NCBI GenBank assembly: GCA_902781315.1
Contig: CACZIT010000032.1
Coordinates: 1 to 47,294 of the forward strand
Origin: an uncultured Prevotellaceae bacterium
GTDB lineage: Bacteria; Bacteroidota; Bacteroidia; Bacteroidales; Bacteroidaceae
Direction: 5' to 3'
Length of the DNA: 47,294 nt
Positions 20,311-30,181 of the stretch are shown here, in pieces. Within the stretch, counting starts at the first letter, position 1. Each line of letters begins with the position of its first letter. A program made the translations under genes and the position numbers. The notes beneath the pieces are model-generated. The model was given only the letters and a program-made list of their open reading frames with translations. It ran no database searches and was not told where the DNA came from.

Positions 20311-23300
20311 ATGAAAAAAATCCTTTTCCTTGCGGTTGCATGCTGCCTGACACTGGCGGCCACCGCACAGAACAGCCCCACCGAGGGCACCATCACGGCC
20401 GACTTCGTCGGTGAGAAAGTAATGCAGCAAGACCTGCTGCAGATGCTGGCCGACTTCGCCAAGTACATGAAGAACGACTTTCAGCAGGCCGCGGCGCCGA
20501 ACAGCGTCGGCGAGGCATGCGGATGCTTCCGCGGCGAGAACACGATGGCCAACGACGAGCGCGGCGTCAGACCCAATGCTGACCTGTCGATGGTGTGCGC
20601 CTTCCTCGTGAAATACGGCAAGGGAAAGGTGACGCTGCCCACGGGCGTGACGTGGGACGACGTGGAGGACATGGCGATGAAATCGCTCATTTTCGCCTAT
20701 TCCACCCACAAAGCCAACAAGCTGAAGGTGTGCGCGGGCAACAACTACTGGGGCTCAACGTCCACCAGCGACTACGCTTGGGAGTCGAGCCTCTGGGCCA
20801 TGAGTGTGGCCTACTCGGCGTTCTTCCAGTGGGACAAGCTCACCGAGACGCAACGCAACTACATCTACCGACTGCTGAAAGCAGAGTGCAACTACGAGCT
20901 GGGTCGCAGCATCCCCACGGGATACAACGGCGACACCAAGGCCGAGGAGAACGGCTGGGAGGCCGACATCCTGGCGGCCACGCTGGGACTCTTCCCCGAC
21001 GACGCCCTGGCTGCACGCTGGTTCCAGCGGCTGCGCGAGTTTGCCATCAACAGCTACTCGCACAGCGCCGACAAGAACGACCAGACCGTCGTAGACCCCG
21101 ACTACGACACGAAGACAGTGGCCCAACTCTACAAGGGCCAGAACCTCTACGACGACTACACACTGCAAAACCATAACTACTTCCACACCTCCTACCAGAA
21201 CGTGGTGATGCAGGAACTGGGCGAGGCTGCCCTGGCGCTGAAGCTGTTCCAGCAGGTGCTGCGCGGCGAGGAAAAGTGGAAGACCAACGCCCTGATGCAC
21301 CACAACCGCGAGGTGCAGCAGGAAGTGCTCAACTGGCTCGCGCTGACCGATGGCGAACTCGCCATGCCCAACGGCAACGACTGGAGCCTGTTCCTCTACG
21401 ACCAGATCACGAGCTACTCGACCAATGCCTGCTTCCTGCGCGATCAGGACGCGCTGATGCTCGAGAACCTCGCCTATAAATACATCAAGGCCCGCCAACA
21501 GACCACCAGCGACGGCTCGTGGCTGCTGCGTGCCGACGTGGGAGCACGCCGCATGGGCGTGGAGGCCCACCGCGTGATGATGACCTACCTGATGCACGAG
21601 GTGCTCTCTACGGCCGACCTCGAGGCCACCGACTTCGAGACGTTCCGCCAGCGCTACTCGGCTGCGAAGAAACTGGACACGCAGAACATCGTGCGCGCCT
21701 TCACCAAGGACCGTTTCACCACCTTCTCGTGGAGCACCGGCCTGCAGAGCTACACCGGCTACATTGCCGCCAACTCGGTGGACAAGAACAAGATAGTGGT
21801 GCCCTTCCGCGCCAACAACACCGGCAACTTCCTGGGCTGGTATGAGGTGCAGGGCAAGAAGACCAACGCCACGCCGGTGGTGAGCGGCATCTACCAGCTG
21901 AAGGGCGACGCCTGGGCCATGAACGGCGAGCTGCAGACCAACGACGGCGCGCTGAACAACCGCTTCGCCCTCTTCTCGACACCCGGCAACGCCGTGATGT
22001 ACCTGGACTACGTACGCGCCAACAGCGCCGCCACCGTCAGCAAGGAGCGGGGCGGACTGATGGCCATCTCGATGGACGAGCTGACCCGCACCAGCCGCAC
22101 CCTCTACCACGAGGGCGGCAGCAAGGGCGTGAGCGGCAACGGCACGGCCCAGCTGGCGACGACCTGGCTGAACGTGGACAACGAGCTGGGCTTCGTGGGC
22201 ACGGGCGAGAAGCAGATGTACTTCGGCGACCGCGCCAACAACAACTCGGTGATGACCTCGAAACTCTACACGCTCTACGGCGACAAGAGCCGCACGGTGG
22301 GGCAGGGCGACGTGGTGGACCGCCGCGCGATGGTGTACTACAGCAACATCGCCGCCGACGGAACGAAGGCGCTCGCCTCGCAGTTTATCGACCTGAAGGA
22401 CAAGGTGCCCACGGGTTGGAACGGCGCAATGGCCTTCGACCCCGACGGCACCGGCTACCTGCTGCTCTCGAACTTCTGCAGCGGCGAGAAGTGCCAGTTG
22501 GACCCCATCCACACTGCCTACGGCTACCCCGTGCTGTCGGTGAGCGATGCATGGGATGCCTCCTACACCTTCGCCGTGGAACCCAACCACAGCCACGTGG
22601 ACGTGGTGAAGTTCTATTTCGACAATGCCGGCCTGGAGGCTGTGCAGGACAGCGACGACCCGCTTTCGGCCCACTTCCGAAGCATCGTGGACTGCGAGTG
22701 CGAGTTTGAGATAAGTGCCGTCACGGAGCAGGGCATCGTGAAGAAGACCGTGAAGACGGCAGGCACGTTTACCGCCCGCATCGTAGGCGGCGAACTGGAA
22801 ATAGAGATGAACACCCCTTTTCCTAAAGGCCACGGCACCGACGACCTCACACAGGGCTACGACGATGTCACCTCGCTGCTGGCCAACCCCAACTTCGAGG
22901 AAGACCATACCTACGGCGAACGCGGCCAGAACGTGACGGCATCGGGCGTGACCTATGCCGACTGCTACGTGAACACCGTGGCAGCCCAGAACGCGAAGTT
23001 TCCCAACGTGCTGCCCGTGCAGGGCTGGACGGCCGGCAACCGCCTGTCGGGCGGTTCCAACTATGCCCGCATGTACTCCATGCCCTACTCGATGGACCTG
23101 TTCTGCGTGAGCCCCTCGAACGTGGGCAACTATGCCGCGCAGACCGCCGGCCTGCTGGCCGACGACGGCAAGGGCGAGCGCACGCTGACTGTGCTGAACT
23201 CGTGGGCCTCGGGCCAGAACGCCATCACGCAGGCCGTGACGCTGCCCCAGGGTCAGTACCGCCTGCTGCTGAACATGAAATACGAATGCCCCAACCAGCA

Positions 23301-23715
23301 GAAGAACGACGGTCGGAAGGTGAGCGGCTCGGGCTGCACCAACACGTCGCTGACCGGCGTGAAGATAGGCACGACGACCGACTACCGCTACCCCTCGGAG
23401 CCCAACAGCTGGGAGACCCTGTGCTACGACTTCACACTCGACGAGGCCCAGAGCGTGACCTTCTCGCTGGGCTATCAGGCCTCGGCCAGCGTGGGCGCCG
23501 CCAACAACACCTTATTATATATTGACCACCTGCGACTGCTGCAGAAAACAGACACCGGCATCGCAAACCCTACTGAGGTCCCCGCAGCGGGACGGCAAGG
23601 AATATACGACCTGCAGGGAAGGAAAGTCGCTCCGGCATTGCGGGAGGGAAAACCGCTCGCCTCAACGCTCCCCAAAGGAATTTACATCATAGATGGACGA
23701 AAAGTCGTCAGATAA
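20311..23715 (+). CDS. Secreted putative polysaccharide-degrading enzyme, alpha/alpha-toroid type
   Basis: A protein of 1134 residues with a signal peptide (cleavage near ATAQ, residue 20). The first ~500 residues are helical with segments such as AEENGWEADILAATLGLFPD, LREFAINSYS and LYDDYTLQNHNYFHTSYQNV. This layout is seen in alpha/alpha-toroid polysaccharide lyases and some glycoside hydrolases, with the His-Asn-Tyr-x-His region a likely active-site area. The next ~350 residues are beta-rich, as in the super-sandwich of such lyases. A carbohydrate-binding-like module follows (about 860-1080). The end, GIYDLQGRKV...LPKGIYIIDGRKVVR, fits a type A Por/T9SS sorting signal. I could not assign a CAZy family; GH154-like or an unclassified lyase are candidates. 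The promoter is not clear. Confidence 0.65.
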   Translation: MKKILFLAVACCLTLAATAQNSPTEGTITADFVGEKVMQQDLLQMLADFAKYMKNDFQQAAAPNSVGEACGCFRGENTMANDERGVRPNADLSMVCAFLVKYGKGKVTLPTGVTWDDVEDMAMKSLIFAYSTHKANKLKVCAGNNYWGSTSTSDYAWESSLWAMSVAYSAFFQWDKLTETQRNYIYRLLKAECNYELGRSIPTGYNGDTKAEENGWEADILAATLGLFPDDALAARWFQRLREFAINSYSHSADKNDQTVVDPDYDTKTVAQLYKGQNLYDDYTLQNHNYFHTSYQNVVMQELGEAALALKLFQQVLRGEEKWKTNALMHHNREVQQEVLNWLALTDGELAMPNGNDWSLFLYDQITSYSTNACFLRDQDALMLENLAYKYIKARQQTTSDGSWLLRADVGARRMGVEAHRVMMTYLMHEVLSTADLEATDFETFRQRYSAAKKLDTQNIVRAFTKDRFTTFSWSTGLQSYTGYIAANSVDKNKIVVPFRANNTGNFLGWYEVQGKKTNATPVVSGIYQLKGDAWAMNGELQTNDGALNNRFALFSTPGNAVMYLDYVRANSAATVSKERGGLMAISMDELTRTSRTLYHEGGSKGVSGNGTAQLATTWLNVDNELGFVGTGEKQMYFGDRANNNSVMTSKLYTLYGDKSRTVGQGDVVDRRAMVYYSNIAADGTKALASQFIDLKDKVPTGWNGAMAFDPDGTGYLLLSNFCSGEKCQLDPIHTAYGYPVLSVSDAWDASYTFAVEPNHSHVDVVKFYFDNAGLEAVQDSDDPLSAHFRSIVDCECEFEISAVTEQGIVKKTVKTAGTFTARIVGGELEIEMNTPFPKGHGTDDLTQGYDDVTSLLANPNFEEDHTYGERGQNVTASGVTYADCYVNTVAAQNAKFPNVLPVQGWTAGNRLSGGSNYARMYSMPYSMDLFCVSPSNVGNYAAQTAGLLADDGKGERTLTVLNSWASGQNAITQAVTLPQGQYRLLLNMKYECPNQQKNDGRKVSGSGCTNTSLTGVKIGTTTDYRYPSEPNSWETLCYDFTLDEAQSVTFSLGYQASASVGAANNTLLYIDHLRLLQKTDTGIANPTEVPAAGRQGIYDLQGRKVAPALREGKPLASTLPKGIYIIDGRKVVR

Positions 23716-23789
23716 TATCAATTAGGGAAAAATTGCACGATATTTTAAAATTAATGTGTTAAAAAGGCAGTTCTTTAAAAAAATTATAT

Positions 23790-23797
23790 TAAATTTG
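23790..23797 (+). promoter_or_regulatory. -7 promoter element of the FAS1/SusCD operon
   Basis: TAAATTTG fits TAnnTTTG, 68 bases before the ATG at 23866, in an AT-rich stretch. No good -33 TTTG is seen. It is the only promoter candidate for the operon of about 19 kb that follows. Confidence 0.65.
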
Positions 23798-23865
23798 CGG
23801 CCGAAAAAGGAAACCTAACAAGTAATCATAATCAAAAATCATGTAATAACTAAAATTTTAAATGT

Positions 23866-26760
23866 ATGAATTACCGCTTTTTTGAGCTGTCCAAGAAAGC
23901 CTTATTTGGCTTATGTTTGGCAGTTGCCAGTGGTGGATTCTTTTCGTGTCAAGACCGTTACGACCTGGACGACGAGGGTAATTACCCGAGTTGGCTGGGA
24001 AGTAGTGTTTATGACCAGTTGAAGAATCCAAACCAAGATGTACTGACAGGTACTTTCAACAACTATTTGCGGCTCATCGACGATCTGGGCTACACGGAAA
24101 CGTTGCAGAAGACTGGTTCGAAGACCGTATTCCCGGCCAACGACGAGGCTTTCGAGCGTTTCTACCAGAACAACTCGTGGGGCGTCAGGAAGTATGAAGA
24201 CCTGACAGAGGCCATGAAGAAACAGTTGCTCTACTCGTCGATGCTCGACAACGCCATCCTCGTGGAAATGTTGTCGAACGTGTCGTACGATGCAACGAGT
24301 GTTACCCCGGGTATTGCTATGAAGCACACCACGGGTGCTAACGTCATCGACACCATCACCCACTTCTATGGTGCTGCCGACCTGCCCAAGAACAATGTCT
24401 ACTGGGAGAAGTTCTACGACAAGGGCATCGACATGGTCATGGATGCCACACGCCCCATGATGGTGCACTTCACCGTGGAGCAGATGACCGGCAACAGCAT
24501 CACCACCCGTGGCGAGAACAGCGACTTCGAGGTGATCACCGGTGAGCCCTACAACGACGATGAAGGCTCGGCCTACATTTTCCGCAACAAGATTATCAAT
24601 GCCGACGTGACCTGTAAGAACGGTTACATCCACCAGCTGAAGGACGTCCTCGTGCCTCCGGGCAACCTGGCCGAAATGCTGCGCACCAATGGCGAGAGCA
24701 ACTACTTCAGCCGCATGCTGGACCGCTTCAGCGCACCGTTCTACGATGCCGCCACGACGCGCAACTACAACGACTATGCACAGGCCAACGGTCTGCCGCT
24801 CATCGACTCCATCTACCAGAAGCGCTACTTCAGTTCGCGCTCGCAGGGTGGCGCAATAGAACAAGATCCCAATCATACACCAGTGTCTTCGGTCCTTCCC
24901 TACGATCCGGGTTGGAACGCCTACACCAACGGTATGACAGGTTCGAACGCACTGAGCGACCTGGCCGCCATGTTCGTGCCTACCGACGAGGCCATGAAGC
25001 AGTACTTCCTGCCAGGCGGCAGCGGAGCCTTCCTGCTGGACCAGTACGGAAAGAAGGAGAACACCGAGGCCAACCTGTATGAGAATATAGATTCAATCCC
25101 TATGAGTATAGTAAAAGCCTTCCTCGATAACCTGATGAAGGCTTCGTTCGTGGGCACCGTGCCCAGCAAGTTCAAGGACGTGATGGACGATGCCTCCGAC
25201 CCGATGGGCCTGTCGCTCGACGTGCTGAACAAGAACGCCGACGGCACTTACGACGTGAAGATTGCCAACAACGGTGTGGCCTACATGCTGAACACCGTGT
25301 TCGCACCTAACAAATACATTGCCGTATCGGCTCCCGCCCTGCTGCGCGACAACATGCACATAATGAACGAACTTATCAATGATGATGAAAGAGAAACCCC
25401 TGTTTTATCATTGAAGATCAACTATTATGCCTACCTGCTTGCTATGAGTGCCAACTACGGTTTCTTCATTCCTACCGACCAGGCATTCGGCGACACCTAC
25501 TATGTGGATCCGACCAGCCTGAAGCACACTTCGACCACGTCGCCTCCCCGCGCACTGCGCTTCTTCTACAATCCCAGCAGAAGCCCGTACGTATTCTGCT
25601 CGTCGTGGAAGTATAACCCGCTGACTGGTGAGGTGGGCAAGACGCGTGCCGACTCACTGGGTATGGTGCAGGCCACAACAGGTACGTTCAAGAGTATCAT
25701 AAAGGACATCCTGAACTACCACACCGTGGTGATGAAAGAGGGTGAGCAGATGGGACAGAATGTCTACTACAAGACCAAGCATGGCGCCGGTCTGAAGTTT
25801 GAGAACGGCACCGTGATGGGTGGCGGACAGATTGACAACGGCCTGCCCGTGTCGAACATCTTGACTACCTACAATCAGAAGAACGGTACGACGTTTGCCA
25901 TCGACAAGATCATCCAGGCTCCGCAGAAGTCGGTTTACACCGTGCTGAGTGAGAACGAGAAATTCTCTGAGTTCAACAAGCTGTGCGGCGGCTTCGAGGA
26001 AGACCTACTGACATTTGCCAGCGACAGGATGAGCGAGACCAATGAGGTTACGAAGAAAAAGCGCTGGACGGGCTACATGATCTTCGTGAACGAGCCTGCC
26101 CACTACGGTCTTGACATGGACGTGAAGTTCTTCAGCTCGTACAACTACACCGTGTACGTGCCCGACAACGACGCCATGAAGAAGGCCTACGCACAGGGTC
26201 TGCCCACTTGGGACGACGTGAGGGCCATCTACGATGCCAACATCGATGCACTGATGCAGGCCCGCGCCGACAACGTGGAGATTCCTGCCGAGGTGCAGGC
26301 AGCCCGCGACAAGGCACTGGCCATGATTGAGGAAATCAACTCGTTCGTGCGCTACCACTTCCAGGACAACTCGGTGTTTGCCGACAACGTCGTGGAGAGC
26401 GGTACCTATGGCACAGCCTGCTCCGACAGCCTCGGTATTCGTGAGAAGCTGAGCGTGAGCGGTGGCAGCAAGCAACTCGTCGTGAAGGACAACCGCGGCA
26501 ACAACATCACCATCAGCGCTGCCAACGCCGGCGACCGTATGGTGAACCAGCTGACGCGCGACTACGTCTTCAACCAGAATGCCACTACCGCTACCGAAAT
26601 CAACACGTCGTCGTATGCCGTCATTCACCAGATGCCTACGGCTCTGAACCGCCATGCCGACACCGACCGCTACGATGCACTCTGGACGGGAGCCCGTGCA
26701 CGGCAGCGACTGGCTGCTTTCAGACGAACTTATGATAGCCGGTTGTATAAACAATACTAA
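23866..26760 (+). CDS. Fasciclin (FAS1) multi-domain lipoprotein, first of the operon
   Basis: A protein of 964 residues with a signal peptide and lipobox (GGFFSC, Cys28), so anchored in the outer membrane and probably surface-exposed. Several FAS1-type repeats can be picked out by the pattern TVFPANDEAF, AAMFVPTDEAM, YGFFIPTDQAF and YTVYVPDNDAMKKAY, each followed by a helix and later an IHQL- or YMLNTV-type strand. That makes about four domains. FAS1 domains mediate adhesion and ligand binding. The gene opens the operon and is followed by susC after 14 bases. It is probably a surface binding partner of the SusCD complex, though direct glycan binding by FAS1 proteins is not established for this family. 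Confidence 0.85.
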   Translation: MNYRFFELSKKALFGLCLAVASGGFFSCQDRYDLDDEGNYPSWLGSSVYDQLKNPNQDVLTGTFNNYLRLIDDLGYTETLQKTGSKTVFPANDEAFERFYQNNSWGVRKYEDLTEAMKKQLLYSSMLDNAILVEMLSNVSYDATSVTPGIAMKHTTGANVIDTITHFYGAADLPKNNVYWEKFYDKGIDMVMDATRPMMVHFTVEQMTGNSITTRGENSDFEVITGEPYNDDEGSAYIFRNKIINADVTCKNGYIHQLKDVLVPPGNLAEMLRTNGESNYFSRMLDRFSAPFYDAATTRNYNDYAQANGLPLIDSIYQKRYFSSRSQGGAIEQDPNHTPVSSVLPYDPGWNAYTNGMTGSNALSDLAAMFVPTDEAMKQYFLPGGSGAFLLDQYGKKENTEANLYENIDSIPMSIVKAFLDNLMKASFVGTVPSKFKDVMDDASDPMGLSLDVLNKNADGTYDVKIANNGVAYMLNTVFAPNKYIAVSAPALLRDNMHIMNELINDDERETPVLSLKINYYAYLLAMSANYGFFIPTDQAFGDTYYVDPTSLKHTSTTSPPRALRFFYNPSRSPYVFCSSWKYNPLTGEVGKTRADSLGMVQATTGTFKSIIKDILNYHTVVMKEGEQMGQNVYYKTKHGAGLKFENGTVMGGGQIDNGLPVSNILTTYNQKNGTTFAIDKIIQAPQKSVYTVLSENEKFSEFNKLCGGFEEDLLTFASDRMSETNEVTKKKRWTGYMIFVNEPAHYGLDMDVKFFSSYNYTVYVPDNDAMKKAYAQGLPTWDDVRAIYDANIDALMQARADNVEIPAEVQAARDKALAMIEEINSFVRYHFQDNSVFADNVVESGTYGTACSDSLGIREKLSVSGGSKQLVVKDNRGNNITISAANAGDRMVNQLTRDYVFNQNATTATEINTSSYAVIHQMPTALNRHADTDRYDALWTGARARQRLAAFRRTYDSRLYKQY

Positions 26761-26774
26761 ATACTTTGCCTGAT

Positions 26775-29700
26775 ATGAAAACAAACAACATAAAATATTT
26801 GTTACTGGCGATTTGCTGCCTGCTGGGTCCGGCAGCAATGGCACAGGGCACACGTATCTCGGGTACCGTCAACGACGTTGAGGGACCGGTGATGATGTGT
26901 AACGTTGTTGAGGTCGATGCCAACAACCGTAACGTGTCCTATTCGCAGACCGACATCAACGGTAACTTCTCGATGGAGATTGTCAACACGAAGAACAAAC
27001 TCCAGATTTCTTACGTAGGCTACAAGAAGGTGACCCTTCCCATCGGCGACAGAACCGTCTTCGACATCATGCTCGAAGAGGAGAACACGCTGAAGGAAGT
27101 CGTCGTGAAGGCCAAGGCCAAGTTCCGTCAGGGCGGCCTGGTGATTCCTGAGAACGAGGTCTCGGCAGCCAAGCAGACCTTTAACATGAGTGAGGTGGAA
27201 GGTCTGTCGTTCACCTCGGCCGACGAAGCCCTGCAGGGTAAGATTGCCGGTCTGGACATCGTGGCCAACTCGGGTAACCTGGGTTCCGGTACTTCGATGC
27301 GTCTGCGTGGTGTGACGTCGATCAACGGATCGGCAGAACCTCTGATCGTTGTCGACGGCAACATCTTCGACAACCCCGACCAGAACTTCGACTTCACCTC
27401 GGCCAACGAGGAGACTTACGCCTCGCTGCTGTCGGTGAACCCCTCTGATATCGACAAGATCGACGTACTGAAGGACGCCGCCGCCACAGCCATCTGGGGT
27501 TCGCGCGGTGCCAACGGTGTGATTTCGATTACCACCAAGCGTGGTTCGCGTGGTGCCACCCGCGTCGACTACTCGCTGCGTGTGCAGGCCAACTGGCAGC
27601 CGAAGGGCTACAACCTGCTGAACGGTGACGACTACACGATGATGCTGAAGGAGATGTACTACAACCCCTCGCAGAGTGCTACCGCCACAACGAACATCAA
27701 CGAGATCAACTACAACCGCTCGTGGGCAGAGTTTGAAAACTGGAACAACAACACCGACTGGGTGAAGGAAGTACAGCAGACGGGTTGGAGCCAGTATCAC
27801 TACCTGACCATCGCCGGTGGTGGTGAGAAGGCCAACTTCCGTATCTCGGCCGGCTACGACCGCCAGAACGGTACCATCATCAAGCAGACCCTGGACCGCT
27901 TCTCGACGAAGCTCGCCCTGGACTACTTCGTGAGCGACCGCATCACGTTCCGCACCACGTTCCCGCTGACCTACACGGACAACCATAAGAACTACGACGA
28001 CGCTATCCTGGGCCGTGCTCAGCAGATGGCTCCTAACATGAGCGTGTACCGCCAGAATGCCGACGGCACCAATACCGACGAGTACTATCTGATGTTGCCT
28101 GTAGGTGCCCAGGGTGCCGGTTCGTCAGTGGCTGGTACGTCTTCGCGCGAACTGGAAGCCATCCGTAACCTCGGCAACCCCGTGGCCATTGCCCGTCAGG
28201 CATGGCGCGACGACAAGACCTACCGTATCTCGCCTGAGTTCCGACTGGACTACTACCTGCTCGGTAAGGACGACGAGAAGACCCGTCTGGACTATACGGG
28301 TCTGGTCTATATGGACATCTTCTCGGAGAGCCAGCCGAAGTTCTGGCCAGGATCGCTGACCACCAACGGTTGGACTGACAAAATGTATAACTATAATGAG
28401 ACGTACGACTACAACTCGCTGGCCTTCACGACCCGCCACACCCTGACGTTCACCCCGCACTTCCGCAACCAGGACTGGTATGTGACCATGCTGGGACGCT
28501 GGGAAATGACGAGTGGTAACAACAACCGCCAGACGACGAGCTCTGTGAACGTGCCGACCGACGTACATGCTCCCTCCGTAGATGGTGACCACTCGAAGGC
28601 ACTGAGCTCGGGCAACGGCGAATGGCGTTCGATGTCGGGCATCTATCAGGGACACTTCTCCTATAAGACCCGCTACGCCCTGGACTTCTCGGTGCGTGCC
28701 GACGGTACTACCAAGTTCGGTGACTCGAAGAAGTGGGGTATCTTCCCCGGTCTCTCGGCCCGCTGGAACATCAGCGACGAGCCCTGGATGAAGTGGTCGG
28801 ACTCGTGGCTCTCGATGCTGTCGTTCCGTCCCTCTTGGGGTATCGTGGGTAAGCAGCCGGACAGCGAGTACCTGCAGTATGCCCGCTACAACCCCAAAGG
28901 CAACTACGGCCGCGGTACCGTGGACAACATGATCTATCTGGAGAGCCTGCAGCTGAACCGCCTGCAGTGGGAGCGCACCGCTCAGTATAACCTCGGTGGC
29001 GACTTCGGCTTCTTCAACGACCTGATTACCGGTGACTTCAACTACTACTTCAAGCGTACGAAGAACCTGCTGATGAAGAACGTAGGTATCCCCTACACCG
29101 CAGGTTTCGGCTCGCTGGCATGGACCAACGTCGGCGAGATGACCAACAAGGGTTGGGAGTTGAACGTCAACGCCAATAAATTCCTGAAGATTGGCAAGTT
29201 CGAAATGAGTGCCAACTTCAATGTCTGTCAGAACTTCAACGAGATCGTAGAGATGAACGAGAGCGTGCTGGAGTCCATCAATGCAGAGTGGGATGCTGGC
29301 GCTCGTGGCAGCTACCTGAACCGCATCCAGACGGGTAACCCGCTGGGTTCTATCTACGGTCTGCGCTACAAGGGCGTCTTCCAGTACTCTTACGAGTGGC
29401 TGCTGAACCAGCACATTGCCGGCGACAGCAAGGACTACGCCTGGAGCAGCGACTTCGAGGGTGCCATCAACAAGTTCCTGGAAGAGGGCCACACGGCTCC
29501 CGTGGCACGCGGCTCCGACGGCAAGGTGCTCATGGACTCTCACGGCAACCCCATCCAGCAGGTGTACAACTACAAGGATGGTTCGCAGACGTATAAGTTC
29601 CAGGGTGGTGATGCCATTTATGAGGACATCAACAACGATGGTCAGATCAACTCGCTCGACATCGTCTACCTCGGCAACTCGAACCCGAAACTCAGTGGTG

Positions 29701-30173
29701 GTTTCGGTCTGAACTTCTTCTATGGTGACTGGACACTGAAGACCAGCTTCACTTATCGTGCCGGCTACAAGGTTGTGAACAGTGCCCGCATGAACCTGGA
29801 GGAAATGTTCAACGCTAACAACCAGAGCTCGGCCGTGAACTGGCGCTGGCGCAAGAACGGCGACGTGACCACGATGCCGCGCGCTATGTACAACACGGGC
29901 TACAACTGGCTCGGCAGCGACCGCTATGTGGAGGACGCCTCGTTCATCCGTATGAGCTACGTGCAGCTGTCGTACCGTTTCAACAAGAAGTTGCTCAAGG
30001 CCATCGGCCTGCGCAACCTCGTGCTGAGCCTCTCGGGCCAGAACCTGCTGTGCTTCACGAAGTACAGCGGTACCGATCCTGAGCACTCTGCCGGTGCATG
30101 GGGTATCGCCTACGATAACTCTCAGACTCCGCGAAGCAAGTCGGTAACCCTGAACATTAACGTTGGATTCTAA
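26775..30173 (+). CDS. SusC/RagA-family TonB-dependent outer-membrane transporter, first copy
   Basis: A protein of 1132 residues from the ATG at 26775; a TTG three codons earlier is not needed. The signal peptide ends near AMAQ (residue 24). A carboxypeptidase-regulatory-like domain spans about 27-102. The TonB plug follows, with LRGVTSINGSAEPLIVVDG at about 177-195 and VLKDAAATAIWGSRGANGVI ending near 250, then a long beta-barrel. The C terminus ends in SVTLNINVGF, the terminal aromatic signal for BAM. It imports oligosaccharides or peptides as a pair with the SusD-like lipoprotein that starts 8 bases later. TonB-ExbBD must be encoded elsewhere. Confidence 0.96.
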   Translation: MKTNNIKYLLLAICCLLGPAAMAQGTRISGTVNDVEGPVMMCNVVEVDANNRNVSYSQTDINGNFSMEIVNTKNKLQISYVGYKKVTLPIGDRTVFDIMLEEENTLKEVVVKAKAKFRQGGLVIPENEVSAAKQTFNMSEVEGLSFTSADEALQGKIAGLDIVANSGNLGSGTSMRLRGVTSINGSAEPLIVVDGNIFDNPDQNFDFTSANEETYASLLSVNPSDIDKIDVLKDAAATAIWGSRGANGVISITTKRGSRGATRVDYSLRVQANWQPKGYNLLNGDDYTMMLKEMYYNPSQSATATTNINEINYNRSWAEFENWNNNTDWVKEVQQTGWSQYHYLTIAGGGEKANFRISAGYDRQNGTIIKQTLDRFSTKLALDYFVSDRITFRTTFPLTYTDNHKNYDDAILGRAQQMAPNMSVYRQNADGTNTDEYYLMLPVGAQGAGSSVAGTSSRELEAIRNLGNPVAIARQAWRDDKTYRISPEFRLDYYLLGKDDEKTRLDYTGLVYMDIFSESQPKFWPGSLTTNGWTDKMYNYNETYDYNSLAFTTRHTLTFTPHFRNQDWYVTMLGRWEMTSGNNNRQTTSSVNVPTDVHAPSVDGDHSKALSSGNGEWRSMSGIYQGHFSYKTRYALDFSVRADGTTKFGDSKKWGIFPGLSARWNISDEPWMKWSDSWLSMLSFRPSWGIVGKQPDSEYLQYARYNPKGNYGRGTVDNMIYLESLQLNRLQWERTAQYNLGGDFGFFNDLITGDFNYYFKRTKNLLMKNVGIPYTAGFGSLAWTNVGEMTNKGWELNVNANKFLKIGKFEMSANFNVCQNFNEIVEMNESVLESINAEWDAGARGSYLNRIQTGNPLGSIYGLRYKGVFQYSYEWLLNQHIAGDSKDYAWSSDFEGAINKFLEEGHTAPVARGSDGKVLMDSHGNPIQQVYNYKDGSQTYKFQGGDAIYEDINNDGQINSLDIVYLGNSNPKLSGGFGLNFFYGDWTLKTSFTYRAGYKVVNSARMNLEEMFNANNQSSAVNWRWRKNGDVTTMPRAMYNTGYNWLGSDRYVEDASFIRMSYVQLSYRFNKKLLKAIGLRNLVLSLSGQNLLCFTKYSGTDPEHSAGAWGIAYDNSQTPRSKSVTLNINVGF

Positions 30174-30181
30174 AAACAGAT

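Noticed and set aside
20755-22908. 717-residue minus-strand frame
   Set aside because: Antisense shadow of the secreted enzyme gene.
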